From CAVQWH01 sp963717595 (GTDB lineage Bacteria > Patescibacteriota > Saccharimonadia > Saccharimonadales > Saccharimonadaceae), in the NCBI GenBank assembly GCA_963717595.1, contig CAVQWH010000001.1, positions 496,001-560,000 on the forward strand: a DNA stretch of 64,000 nt, written 5' to 3'. Shown piece after piece: positions 1-7,170 of this stretch. The position numbers were made by a program, and so were the translations under genes. Below the pieces are notes generated by a model, which ran no database searches, was not told the origin of the DNA, and saw only the letters and a program-made list of their open reading frames with translations. Every line of letters starts with the position of its first letter. The stretch's first letter is position 1.

Positions 1-1202
1 ATGCGCTGATAATAACAGAGGATGGAGATAGGCGCTCAATTAAACTTCTCCAACCCGTAACTGCTGGGCTATTTCATCGTGCAGAACTTGAGCCTTACTT
101 AAAACGAATTAATTCTACCTGGCGCTCTACTCATACTATAGAAGAGATGACTCCGCTGGTTGAAGGGGAGGACTATTATCTAGTGGTGATTGCCGGCCAT
201 CGCCGTACTGTTGCTGTGCGTCGAGCTGCAGAAAAAATTGGTCAAGATACCGACTTGGTAGATATGGAATTTCACCTAATGCTTGGCAGTCAGCTTACAT
301 TTCGTAATGCTATTATTACACAGTATAGAGAAAACTTTCATAAGCGCCCGGAATCCTGGGAAGACGCCCAGGCAATTAGCGCTATATTAGAAGAAGGCAC
401 TCAGGCTGGAGATTATAAAACTTTTGCCGATTGTGCTAGAGATTTAGGGGTTACCGAAGAAAGGGTCTCACGAGCTCATCGATTTCAAGGTTTGCCCGAT
501 CCAGTCAAAGAACTTGTAGAAAAAGATGTACTTCAATTTGGTCGCGCTATTTCTCTTAATGACCTGTTTTCCGTTCTTGCCTACAATGCTTCACATGAAG
601 GTCTTGATGATGAAACAAAAAAAGATTTATTAGCTCGTATTGTGGCCAATAAACTTTACTTACCTGATGCTATGAAGCATGTGGATGAAGAGAGCGCTCG
701 TTTGTTACAAACATCATTCATGCATCATGCTTCTAAAGTAGCTAAACTTAAAAATCATTATGAGACACAAGTATATGTTAAAGAGTTAATTGAAAGTATT
801 TTAAATAACGGCCAACTAGGATTTATGTTGGAAACTGAAGAGCAAATTAGGAAGGAAGAAAAAAGAAGGGAAAGGTTTTCTGATAGGAGAGTTGCCATTG
901 AGTGTATAAGAGCTATGACCGCGGTGCTGCAAACTGAAAGAATCAGATTAGTTACTGGCGAAACCCCAGCTTTTGTGGGAAGTTCAAAAATCAGAGCTCT
1001 ACTCGCTGTATACCACGAAGGCATGGAGGCTATTAGAAACAACCAGGATCCTGGAGTTGATTTAATAAGGGTTGGGCACGAACTTGTAAAAGAGATTGAA
1101 GAATCTGGAGAGGGTGATAGGGTTGATAGCTTTACGCAGAGCATGATTGATGCTGGTGATGAGGTATGGCCCAACGACAACCAGGATGCCCTAGAGCTCT
1201 AA
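1..1202 (+). CDS. ParB/Spo0J-like protein, 5' end outside window
   Basis: The frame is open from base 3, so the gene starts upstream of the window and the first internal ATG (147) is not its start. The visible N-terminal part contains a VIAGHRR motif typical of the ParB nuclease-like domain, preceded by a segment that resembles the usual ParB lead-in. About 80 residues later comes a helical stretch (FADCARDLGVTEERVSRAHR) like the ParB helix-turn-helix. The remaining 200 residues are charged and helical with no match I recognise. ParB proteins bind DNA and act in partition or as regulators; whether this one is chromosomal ParB or a relative cannot be told from the fragment. A promoter follows directly after its stop. 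Confidence 0.8.
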   Translation, partial: ALIITEDGDRRSIKLLQPVTAGLFHRAELEPYLKRINSTWRSTHTIEEMTPLVEGEDYYLVVIAGHRRTVAVRRAAEKIGQDTDLVDMEFHLMLGSQLTFRNAIITQYRENFHKRPESWEDAQAISAILEEGTQAGDYKTFADCARDLGVTEERVSRAHRFQGLPDPVKELVEKDVLQFGRAISLNDLFSVLAYNASHEGLDDETKKDLLARIVANKLYLPDAMKHVDEESARLLQTSFMHHASKVAKLKNHYETQVYVKELIESILNNGQLGFMLETEEQIRKEEKRRERFSDRRVAIECIRAMTAVLQTERIRLVTGETPAFVGSSKIRALLAVYHEGMEAIRNNQDPGVDLIRVGHELVKEIEESGEGDRVDSFTQSMIDAGDEVWPNDNQDALEL

Positions 1203-1206
1203 ATTA

Positions 1207-1235
1207 TTGACAAATCATAAAACTTATGCTAAGTT
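1207..1235 (+). promoter_or_regulatory. Promoter TTGACA-17-TGcTAAGTT
   Basis: TTGACA at 1207-1212, a 17-base spacer ending in TGC, and TAAGTT at 1230-1235 form an extended -10 promoter. It puts the transcript start near 1242, so the small gene downstream must start at ATG 1285 and not at the earlier in-frame TTG 1207. Confidence 0.7.
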
Positions 1236-1284
1236 AGTTACATACTCAATTAAACATAAAAATAAAAAAGAGGAAACAAACAAA

Positions 1285-1446
1285 ATGGACATACCCCAAG
1301 GTGCAGAACCGGTAACGGTTAGCGAGATTTTAGACTTGGCAACCTGGCAACGCGAGCGCAGTAGCGAAGAGTTACAGTCTTTCATAAGTCGCCGCCACGA
1401 AGCTTTGTCTAAGATTAGCAACGAAGAACTAGCTGAAGACTTCTAG
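1285..1446 (+). CDS. Small hypothetical acidic protein, 53 aa
   Basis: Starts at ATG 1285 (MDIPQGAEPV) after a GAGGAAAC ribosome site. The product is short, acidic and predicted helical (SEILDLATWQRERSSEEL), with no membrane segment or known motif. It has its own promoter just downstream of the ParB-like gene and a terminator at 1478-1508, so it is a monocistronic unit. I do not recognise the family; the spacing, ribosome site and flanking signals are the evidence that it is a real gene. Confidence 0.65.
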   Translation: MDIPQGAEPVTVSEILDLATWQRERSSEELQSFISRRHEALSKISNEELAEDF

Positions 1447-1477
1447 AAAAGCTGGTACTAATCTGTTACAATCATCA

Positions 1478-1508
1478 CTGCTATTCTGTTTTACGGATAG
1501 CAGTTTTT
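1478..1508 (+). terminator. Rho-independent terminator
   Basis: CTGCTAT (1478-1484) pairs with ATAGCAG (1497-1503), followed by TTTTT. It closes the small gene at 1285 and stands just ahead of the tRNA. Confidence 0.75.
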
Positions 1509-1513
1509 GACGA

Positions 1514-1590
1514 GGCAGCGTAGCTCAGTTGGTTAGAGCGTAGGACTCATAAGCCTAAGGTCGCAGGTTCAATCCCTGCCGCTGCTACCA
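1514..1590 (+). tRNA. tRNA-Met (CAT), elongator type
   Basis: The cloverleaf folds with a 7-bp acceptor stem (GGCAGCG with CGCTGCT, first pair G-U), D arm GCTC/GAGC, anticodon loop CTCATAA with CAT, T arm GCAGG/CCTGC and an encoded CCA. The anticodon stem has an A-G mismatch at its loop end. The paired first base and the loop sequence favour elongator methionine over initiator; a CAT tRNA that becomes Ile2 after TilS lysidine modification cannot be fully excluded, and tilS is encoded at 6242. Confidence 0.92.
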
Positions 1591-1596
1591 GAAGTA

Positions 1597-1627
1597 AAAA
1601 CCCCGATCTTAGCGGTCGGGTTTTATT
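1597..1627 (+). terminator. Terminator after tRNA
   Basis: CCCGATC (1602-1608) pairs with GGTCGGG (1614-1620) around a TTAGC loop, followed by TTTTATT. It ends the tRNA transcript. Confidence 0.8.
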
Positions 1628-1648
1628 AACCAAAAATGGTTTATTGAA

Positions 1649-2389
1649 ATGAAAAAAAGAGGCAAAGTTATTCAAGATTTTGGAGGTGATGGAGAAGTTA
1701 TTATTCTTCTTCATGGGTTTTTAGCCTCTTCAAAATATTGGTGGCGTCTTCAACCGCATCTTAGTAAGGCTGGCTATAGGGTTATAACTATGGATCTTTT
1801 TGGGTTTGGCAATGCCCCTAAGCCTAGGAACGCTAACTATACATATGATGAATATATTAGGTACATAAATGACAATATTAAAACCCTGAGACTAAAAAGG
1901 CCGTTTATATTGGTCGGTCACTCGATGGGCGCTATGCTGGCTGCGCGCTATAGCCTATATTACTCATATAAAGTTAAGTCTCTCGTTCTGCTACACCCTC
2001 CTATTTATCGAAGCTTAGAAGAGGCAGAAAGAGTGTTGCGCAGCACAGGCAGAGTGTATAGATTTTTACTAGATTTTAGATTTAGAAGCATAGGGTGGTT
2101 TTTAGTTAGAGTTTTTTCATTTCACAATATAAGCAAGCATAATAAAGATTCGAGGGAAAATTCTTTCAAAAACGTTATAGGTGCCTCTGAGATTTTAGAT
2201 GATTTAAAGCGAGTCAAAACACGAACCTTACTTTTAGTAGGTTTATTAGATAGACATGAATATCGCAATAATCTTAAAAACACCTCTCTAAGCCCTATGA
2301 TAAAAGTAGTATACGAGCGCATTTCTCACCACTCACCCGTGCTAAGATCTAAGTTGGTTTCAAAAATTATTACAGACTTTATAAAATAA
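1649..2389 (+). CDS. Alpha/beta-hydrolase, 246 aa
   Basis: A single alpha/beta-hydrolase fold protein without signal peptide. The oxyanion loop HGF is at residues 22-24, the nucleophile elbow GHSMGA puts the catalytic serine at about 92, an aspartate follows a hydrophobic strand at about 201 (LLVGLLDRHE) and the histidine is at 227 or 228 (ISHHSP). The triad is therefore complete. The family includes esterases, lipases and haloperoxidase-like enzymes; the substrate cannot be inferred. There is only a weak ribosome site before ATG 1649. The gene follows the tRNA terminator and converges on the ccdA operon with an 18-base gap. Confidence 0.85.
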   Translation: MKKRGKVIQDFGGDGEVIILLHGFLASSKYWWRLQPHLSKAGYRVITMDLFGFGNAPKPRNANYTYDEYIRYINDNIKTLRLKRPFILVGHSMGAMLAARYSLYYSYKVKSLVLLHPPIYRSLEEAERVLRSTGRVYRFLLDFRFRSIGWFLVRVFSFHNISKHNKDSRENSFKNVIGASEILDDLKRVKTRTLLLVGLLDRHEYRNNLKNTSLSPMIKVVYERISHHSPVLRSKLVSKIITDFIK

Positions 2390-2407
2390 AATAGCGGTAA
2401 ACATAGT

Positions 2408-3145
2408 CTATTGAAAAGCTTCTTCAACTTTCATAATCGGGTCGTACCAGCCTTGCTCAAGAACATAGGTTTGAGCCTTTTTATCTAAACCAGTTATTAC
2501 TGCGATTCCAACTATAATAAAAAGGATTCCAATGATTTTTTTAAACAAGCTTTCTGGATTACTCAACCAGCGCATTTTTTGTACAATTGTTTGCCCAAAT
2601 ATACTGATTAAAAGTAAGGTAGCCGAAACACCGATAGCGTATGCAACCAAATACGCAAACCCTTTAGCGAACGAGGCTGGTAATATGACAGCAACTATAA
2701 GGGCATAGGTTGGGCTACAACTATTAAAAACAGGCCCCAGTGCAGCGCCAAGTAGGATGTCTTTTTTAATGCCCTTATTTTCTTGCGAGTCCCCTAGAAA
2801 ACGATTTGCTTGGGATTGAAAGCTGGTTTTGAGCATGGCCTTTTCCCATAGAGAGGGGAAAAGTAAGTTAATACCAAACAAAATTACAATTACTCCCGCT
2901 ATTATTTGCCAGACCGAGCTAGGTACGCCCAACAAAGCAGTTGTTGCTTTCAGGAGGAGCGTGAACACAATTATTGAAGCAGTAAGGCTTGCTACGATTA
3001 CTAAAGGGTGTTTAAGAGAAAAGTTCCCCTTCTTACCGTGGGAATAAATTATACTTCCGCCTATTATAACCGGAAGCAAAGGCAGGATACATGGAGCTGC
3101 TACGGTTAACACTCCTGCAATAAACGAAGCTATCAGTAAGGCCAT
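2408..3145 (-). CDS. ccdA: CcdA/DsbD-type thiol-disulfide membrane transporter
   Basis: A 245-residue polytopic membrane protein of the CcdA family, which moves reducing equivalents across the membrane to an extracytoplasmic thioredoxin-like partner. The first redox cysteine sits in AAPCILPLLP near the N-terminus and the second in FNSCSPTYAL in a later helix, the normal pair for CcdA. Six or more hydrophobic segments are visible. Its ATG directly follows the stop of the thioredoxin-like gene with no gap, so the two are co-transcribed and the membrane-anchored thioredoxin is the probable partner. No cytochrome c genes are seen, so general disulfide handling of exported proteins is more likely than cytochrome maturation. 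Confidence 0.88.
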   Translation of the reverse strand: MALLIASFIAGVLTVAAPCILPLLPVIIGGSIIYSHGKKGNFSLKHPLVIVASLTASIIVFTLLLKATTALLGVPSSVWQIIAGVIVILFGINLLFPSLWEKAMLKTSFQSQANRFLGDSQENKGIKKDILLGAALGPVFNSCSPTYALIVAVILPASFAKGFAYLVAYAIGVSATLLLISIFGQTIVQKMRWLSNPESLFKKIIGILFIIVGIAVITGLDKKAQTYVLEQGWYDPIMKVEEAFQ

Positions 3146-3649
3146 TTATTTTACAAAAGCTCTCTTAACGGCTGCAAATGTCGGCTCATCGTAAGCTACA
3201 AAGCTTTTTATTTTGTTGCCGGAGTTATCTACCTTAACAAAAGTAGTCTGAATGGTTACGCCATAGCGTTTACGAAGTGCTTGATTTGAATCGTAGTCAA
3301 CCTTAAATATTGTCAGATTATCGGGCAGGTTGCTATTTTTGATACTCTTATCGGTTGCTCGACACTGGGGGCACCACGGTGCATAAAAGAATAAAATTTT
3401 GGTACCACTGGCTTTAGCTAAGGCTTCTTTAGAATAGTCAATATATCTTCCAGGCACATTATTGGCGACCTTGGTGGTTTTTTCGGGCTGAGATGTGGAT
3501 TCTTGTTTTGGTAAATTTGGAGAGTTATCAGCCTGGGATTTAGTTTGCTGAGAGTCGGTAGGCTTAGAGCTATTAAGGTAAATATACAATCCGCCGCCAA
3601 GTATACAGGCAATGATTATTACGCTAATTACTATCCGTTTTTTACCCAT
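3146..3649 (-). CDS. Membrane-anchored thioredoxin-like protein
   Basis: Start chosen at ATG 3649 (MGKKRIVISV), not the ATG at 3676, because a TATAAT box lies only 7 bases before it; the transcript would then be leaderless. The 167-residue product has an N-terminal membrane anchor (residues about 5-22), a Ser/Gln/Lys-rich linker and a thioredoxin fold with active site APWCPQC near residue 87, followed by the expected VTIQTTF cis-Pro-region equivalent in which Thr replaces proline. It would act outside the membrane as a disulfide reductase or oxidase with CcdA, whose gene follows immediately. Loss of the cis-proline is unusual for thioredoxins but seen in divergent relatives. Confidence 0.85.
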   Translation of the reverse strand: MGKKRIVISVIIIACILGGGLYIYLNSSKPTDSQQTKSQADNSPNLPKQESTSQPEKTTKVANNVPGRYIDYSKEALAKASGTKILFFYAPWCPQCRATDKSIKNSNLPDNLTIFKVDYDSNQALRKRYGVTIQTTFVKVDNSGNKIKSFVAYDEPTFAAVKRAFVK

Positions 3650-3655
3650 GCGTTT

Positions 3656-3661
3656 ATTATA
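3656..3661 (-). promoter_or_regulatory. -10 box TATAAT, leaderless promoter for trx-ccdA
   Basis: TATAAT on the minus strand ends 6 bases before ATG 3649. No convincing -35 is seen. The predicted transcript start falls on the start codon. Confidence 0.6.
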
Positions 3662-3699
3662 CAGCTTTGAGCGCACCTACTGTATTTAACAGGTATTAT

Positions 3700-3728
3700 T
3701 TGACTAATAAAAGTCTTTATGCTAATAT
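3700..3728 (+). promoter_or_regulatory. Promoter TTGACT-17-TGcTAATAT
   Basis: TTGACT at 3700-3705, 17-base spacer ending in TGC, TAATAT at 3723-3728. It predicts a transcript start near 3735 and a leader of about 95 bases before the helicase gene. Confidence 0.75.
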
Positions 3729-3765
3729 AAAACTAGTTATTTTTATGAATCCGGGTTCGTGACAC

Positions 3766-3803
3766 TTATTTACTCGATTTCATTCCAATAATCGACTAAA
3801 TAA
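3766..3803 (+). promoter_or_regulatory. 5'-UTR hairpin of helicase mRNA
   Basis: TTATTTA-C-TCGATT pairs with AATCGA-C-TAAATAA, a 13-bp stem with one C-C mismatch and a 10-base loop, ending 26 bases before the start codon and just upstream of AAAAGGA. An AU-rich leader hairpin on an RNA helicase gene could give temperature- or helicase-dependent control; that role is inferred. Confidence 0.55.
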
Positions 3804-3829
3804 ATTAAAACGAAAAGGATTCTTTTTTA

Positions 3830-5029
3830 ATGTCTAAATATTCAACCTATTCTTCACGCTTTGCTAATCGTGGCCGCTATAATAAAAAGCCTAAATACGG
3901 TAGCTATAAGCGTACAACTAATAAGCAAACTATACATCCAAGTAAGTTTGTAAAATCTGCTACAGAAACAGAACGCAAAGTTTATGAGCCAATGTATAAT
4001 TTTGCAGACTTTAATTTGCATGATTTACTTAAACAAAATATTCTTGACCGAGGCTTTACGGCTCCTTCACCTATTCAAGACCAAGCGATTCCGCTCGGGC
4101 TTGAAGGCAGGGATGTAATTGGTGTTGCCAATACTGGCACAGGCAAAACTGTAGCGTTTGCTTTGCCAACTCTTAACAAACTTATCGACAACAAGGAAAG
4201 TCGAGCTTTAATTATTGCACCGACCCGAGAGTTAGCTCAACAAATTGAAGCTGAGTGTAAGACATTTGCAAAAAACAGCGGCCTTACAGGCGCTTTGCTA
4301 ATCGGCGGCTCTTCAATGTCGACCCAGTTACGCGATCTGCGCTTTAAACCGCGTATTGTAATTGGCACTCCGGGACGAATGAAAGATCATGTTGAACGTG
4401 GAACGTTAGATTTATCTAAATTTAACATAGTAGTTTTAGACGAAGTTGATCGTATGGTAGATATGGGATTTATCAATGATATGCGCTTTTTGCTTGGAAA
4501 ATTAGCATCTAAGCATCAGTCATTCTTTTTTTCTGCTACGGTCGACAGTAAAGTAAAAAGCCTAATAGCTAACTTTGCTCACGATCCAGTGACTATTTCT
4601 GTAGTAGAAGGTAATACTAGCGACAACGTTGAGCAAGATGTAGTTCGCTATAACCATTCAGCTGAGAAATTAGATAAACTACATGACTTACTAATTAAAG
4701 AGGAAGTTAAAAAGATTTTAGTATTTGATGAAACTCAGCGAAGAGTTGAAAAGTTATCCAAAGACTTAAAAGCTCGTGGTTTTAGTACTGATGCAATACA
4801 TGGTGGCAAAACTCAAGGTCATCGTAAGCGTGCGCTGGATCGCTTCAAAAGAAATGACGTTGAAGTATTGGTTGCAACTGATGTTGCAGCCAGGGGTATT
4901 GACGTTGCCGATGTTACACATGTAATTAACTACTCTACGCCAAATACTTACGATGACTATGTGCACCGTATTGGCCGTGCCGGTCGGGCTGGGCGCAAAG
5001 GTTATGCCTTTACTTTTGTTAATAGCTAG
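3830..5029 (+). CDS. DEAD-box RNA helicase
   Basis: A 399-residue ATP-dependent RNA helicase made of a basic Ser/Tyr/Arg-rich N-terminal tail (about 50 residues) and the two RecA-like domains, with no C-terminal extension. Visible motifs: Q motif near 75-87 (GFTAPSPIQDQ), motif I ANTGTGKT at 100-107, PTRELAQQ, TPGR, motif II DEVD, SAT, and the C-terminal ARGID and HRIGRAGR. Such enzymes unwind short duplexes in ribosome assembly and mRNA turnover. The gene has its own promoter, a leader hairpin and an unusual structured 3' region (5031-5142), so it is probably under post-transcriptional control. DEVD instead of DEAD is a known functional variant. Confidence 0.95.
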   Translation: MSKYSTYSSRFANRGRYNKKPKYGSYKRTTNKQTIHPSKFVKSATETERKVYEPMYNFADFNLHDLLKQNILDRGFTAPSPIQDQAIPLGLEGRDVIGVANTGTGKTVAFALPTLNKLIDNKESRALIIAPTRELAQQIEAECKTFAKNSGLTGALLIGGSSMSTQLRDLRFKPRIVIGTPGRMKDHVERGTLDLSKFNIVVLDEVDRMVDMGFINDMRFLLGKLASKHQSFFFSATVDSKVKSLIANFAHDPVTISVVEGNTSDNVEQDVVRYNHSAEKLDKLHDLLIKEEVKKILVFDETQRRVEKLSKDLKARGFSTDAIHGGKTQGHRKRALDRFKRNDVEVLVATDVAARGIDVADVTHVINYSTPNTYDDYVHRIGRAGRAGRKGYAFTFVNS

Positions 5030-5030
5030 G

Positions 5031-5142
5031 TCTCCTAGTAGGTGATAGATATACCAATTGATTGATACGCCTAGTTACTACTAGGAGAAAGAAAACACAG
5101 ACAGCCGCTGTTGTCTGGCTTTCTTTCTCCCGGGTTATCACC
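5031..5142. other. Structured intergenic region with mutually exclusive hairpins
   Basis: Between the helicase stop and the convergent purC stop lie two overlapping stems. TCTCCTAGTAG (5031-5041) pairs with CTACTAGGAGA (5078-5088). The 3' arm of that stem overlaps GGAGAAAGAAA (5084-5094), which pairs with TTTCTTTCTCC (5120-5130) around an inner CAGACA/TGTCTG hairpin. A further GGTGATA (5041-5047) can pair with TATCACC (5136-5142), again excluding the first stem. There is no clear U-tract. It may be a bidirectional terminator, an mRNA 3' end with a switch-like fold, or a border of the GC-rich purC island. Confidence 0.6.
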
Positions 5143-5187
5143 TCTTTAAGGTTTACCCTGTGAACATTTGGTTTGTTGCTTTATGCT

Positions 5188-6067
5188 CTAGCCTACGGGG
5201 CTTATCCCAGTTAGGCGTCTTGAAAGCTCACGGTAGCCCTCTGCGGTGCGATTAATGACCTCCACGGGAACTGACGGAGCGGGCTCTCTTTTGTTCCATG
5301 GCTGGGAACGGATGTGTTCCACTATTGGCTGATGAGTCATGGAAATCGGCGGTTGGCCTACCTCGTGATCCTCCTCTCGCATATAAAGTGATGAGTCAGG
5401 TGACAGAGTACTACCGGCGAAAGTGATTTCGCCTGATCGGTCATACCCAAACTCAAAACTTGCACACACCAGGAGGATACCTTTCTTCGCCGCGTATTTC
5501 GCCGCCACTTCGTAAACCTCAATACTCTTACTGAGAGCCTTACGCGCCACGCTACGATATCCCAGCTCCTGCCACACTTCTTCAAAATCGATCCTCTGGT
5601 AGGAACCTGGAGTTAGCGTGTCGTATGCTGAGACCAGGGGTTTTGGAAGCTTATCCATCTCCTGTAGGTGAGGCGGCAAGATGCCATTGTTTATCTGGCC
5701 ACTTTTTTGATATTCCAGCCACCCTGGGCCGGTCAGCCAACCTTGGACTACCACCTCTACTGGTATTAGATTTAGCTTTCTAATTAGCAAAGACTTTCCG
5801 GCTGGGACCCCTCTTGGCATTCGGCTCATATGGATCCTTGGTCATGCCAAAACTTGAGTCGGCATCATCCCAGCGACCGGGCTCTTGTACGCCCAGTACT
5901 CCTGTAGATGGGTGGACACTTTTCCCTTACCAGGGATAGTTTGGTCTAAAACTACTCCACAGATTGCCAAACGATCTGAGGCCACCGCCAGTAAAGCAGC
6001 TGGGTTCCTCGGTTCCGAAGATGTCGTTTACCTTACCGCGGAACAGTTTTTCCGGAGCTTTCCCCAC
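5188..6067 (-). pseudogene. purC: SAICAR synthetase purC, broken by frameshift and stop
   Basis: PurC joins aspartate to CAIR in purine synthesis. On the minus strand a GTG at 6067 behind AAAGGGGAAA opens the N-terminal GKVNDIF segment; the frame then shifts at a CCC run (6002-6004) into LLAVASDRLAICGVV and IPGKGKVS, meets an in-frame TGA at 5842-5844, and goes on from the same frame into RKLNLIPVEVVVQGWLTG and LSPDSS to the stop at 5188. Restored, it would be about 292 residues, the normal length of the long PurC form. No other purine gene is near, and CPR genomes usually lack the pathway. GC content and codon choice are higher than in the neighbours, which points to transfer. One indel may be a sequencing error, but the TGA is a second lesion. 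Confidence 0.85.
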
Positions 6068-6227
6068 GAGAATTTCCCCTTTAGTCGATTTTCTGTCAAG
6101 AATTCAATGCCGCAATGTACTAAACAACCTCTTGTTCAATAGACGAGATATTACCACTTTCTATAATAAAAGTAAAATATAAAACAAACTCACTAAGACA
6201 ATAAGCATTTGCTTACTAGAGTTACGG

Positions 6228-6233
6228 TATACT
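6228..6233 (+). promoter_or_regulatory. -10 box TATACT for tilS-ftsH
   Basis: TATACT ends 8 bases before the tilS ATG, predicting a leader of at most a few bases. The stretch 6068-6227 upstream holds no gene I can support. Confidence 0.5.
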
Positions 6234-6241
6234 AAAAACAT

Positions 6242-7123
6242 ATGAAGCCTGAGAAATTGAAGCCTGGTAATTATGTGGTTGCAGTTTCGGGTGGTGTAGA
6301 TTCGGTTGTACTACTGGATTTATTATCCCGCCAGAAAGATCTGAACCTGACGATTGCACACTTCGATCATGGTATTCGTGAGGACTCGTATAAAGATGCG
6401 AAGTTTGTTGAAGGTTTGGCTAAAAACTACCAACTGCCACTTGTAAGTAAGGTTGTAAGTTTGGGCAAAAATACTAGCGAAGAAAAAGCAAGGGACGCAC
6501 GCTATAAATTTTTGCGCAAAGTCGCAAAAGACAGTAATGCTAAACTGGCTTTAGCCCATCATCAAGATGATGTTTTAGAAACTATCATAATTAATCTTTT
6601 GCGCGGCACGGGCTGGCGTGGCCTAAGTTCTCTTCGCAGCACAGAAGAGACGCCCAGGCCACTTCTAGAATTTAGTAAGCAAAATATTTTAAACTATGCC
6701 AACAAGCACAAACTGAAGTGGAGAGAAGATCCAACTAATCAAGACACTAAATATTTACGTAATTATGTGCGCCTTAAAATATTACCTAGGTTCAACAAAG
6801 AAAGCAGAGAAAGCCTTGTTAAATTACACTACAACCAGGTGGCAGTATTTGGTAAAATAAATGCAGAAGGCAAAAAGCTGTTAGGTAAGTGGCGTAACTC
6901 CTCAGGGGCTTATCGTCGCCATCATTTCATTATGTGTGATGATTCGATAGCGCTAGAGTTACTTAAAATTGAACTGGGCGCTGTGCAATCTCAGCTAAAG
7001 CTAGCTCTTCTAGCCATTAAGACCGCTAAGCCTGGATCTAAACACGTATTAAATCGTGATGTGGTTTTGGAGTTTACGCCTAATACTTTTATTGTCTCGC
7101 GTACCACAGACATGGTAAGCTAA
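6242..7123 (+). CDS. tilS: tRNA(Ile)-lysidine synthase TilS, short form
   Basis: TilS attaches lysine to C34 of the CAT-anticodon isoleucine tRNA so that it reads AUA. The N-terminal PP-loop is SGGVDSVVLL (residues about 16-25), followed by AHFDHGIR and the family motif HHQDDVLETIIINLLRGTGWRGLSSL. At 293 residues it keeps the N-terminal catalytic domain and a reduced linker but lacks the full C-terminal tRNA-binding domain of E. coli TilS (about 430 residues). It precedes ftsH, an order common in many bacteria. Genome streamlining probably explains the short form. Confidence 0.93.
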   Translation: MKPEKLKPGNYVVAVSGGVDSVVLLDLLSRQKDLNLTIAHFDHGIREDSYKDAKFVEGLAKNYQLPLVSKVVSLGKNTSEEKARDARYKFLRKVAKDSNAKLALAHHQDDVLETIIINLLRGTGWRGLSSLRSTEETPRPLLEFSKQNILNYANKHKLKWREDPTNQDTKYLRNYVRLKILPRFNKESRESLVKLHYNQVAVFGKINAEGKKLLGKWRNSSGAYRRHHFIMCDDSIALELLKIELGAVQSQLKLALLAIKTAKPGSKHVLNRDVVLEFTPNTFIVSRTTDMVS

Positions 7124-7170
7124 TAAAGCTATATTTTTAAGGATTAAAATCAGGAATTATAAAGAGTTGT

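Noticed and set aside
1464..1472. Promoter TGtTACAAT for the tRNA
   Set aside because: Its transcript would begin at the base of the 1478-1508 terminator hairpin, so it is probably a chance match; the true tRNA promoter is unclear.
5842..5844. TGA in purC as a recoded codon (glycine or selenocysteine)
   Set aside because: TGA is used as an ordinary stop in tpiA, ftsA and others here; no SECIS-like stem is seen; the gene has a second lesion, so decay or a sequencing error is simpler.
5885..6182. Two short plus-strand frames across the purC N-terminus
   Set aside because: They run antisense to recognisable PurC motifs and have no upstream signals.
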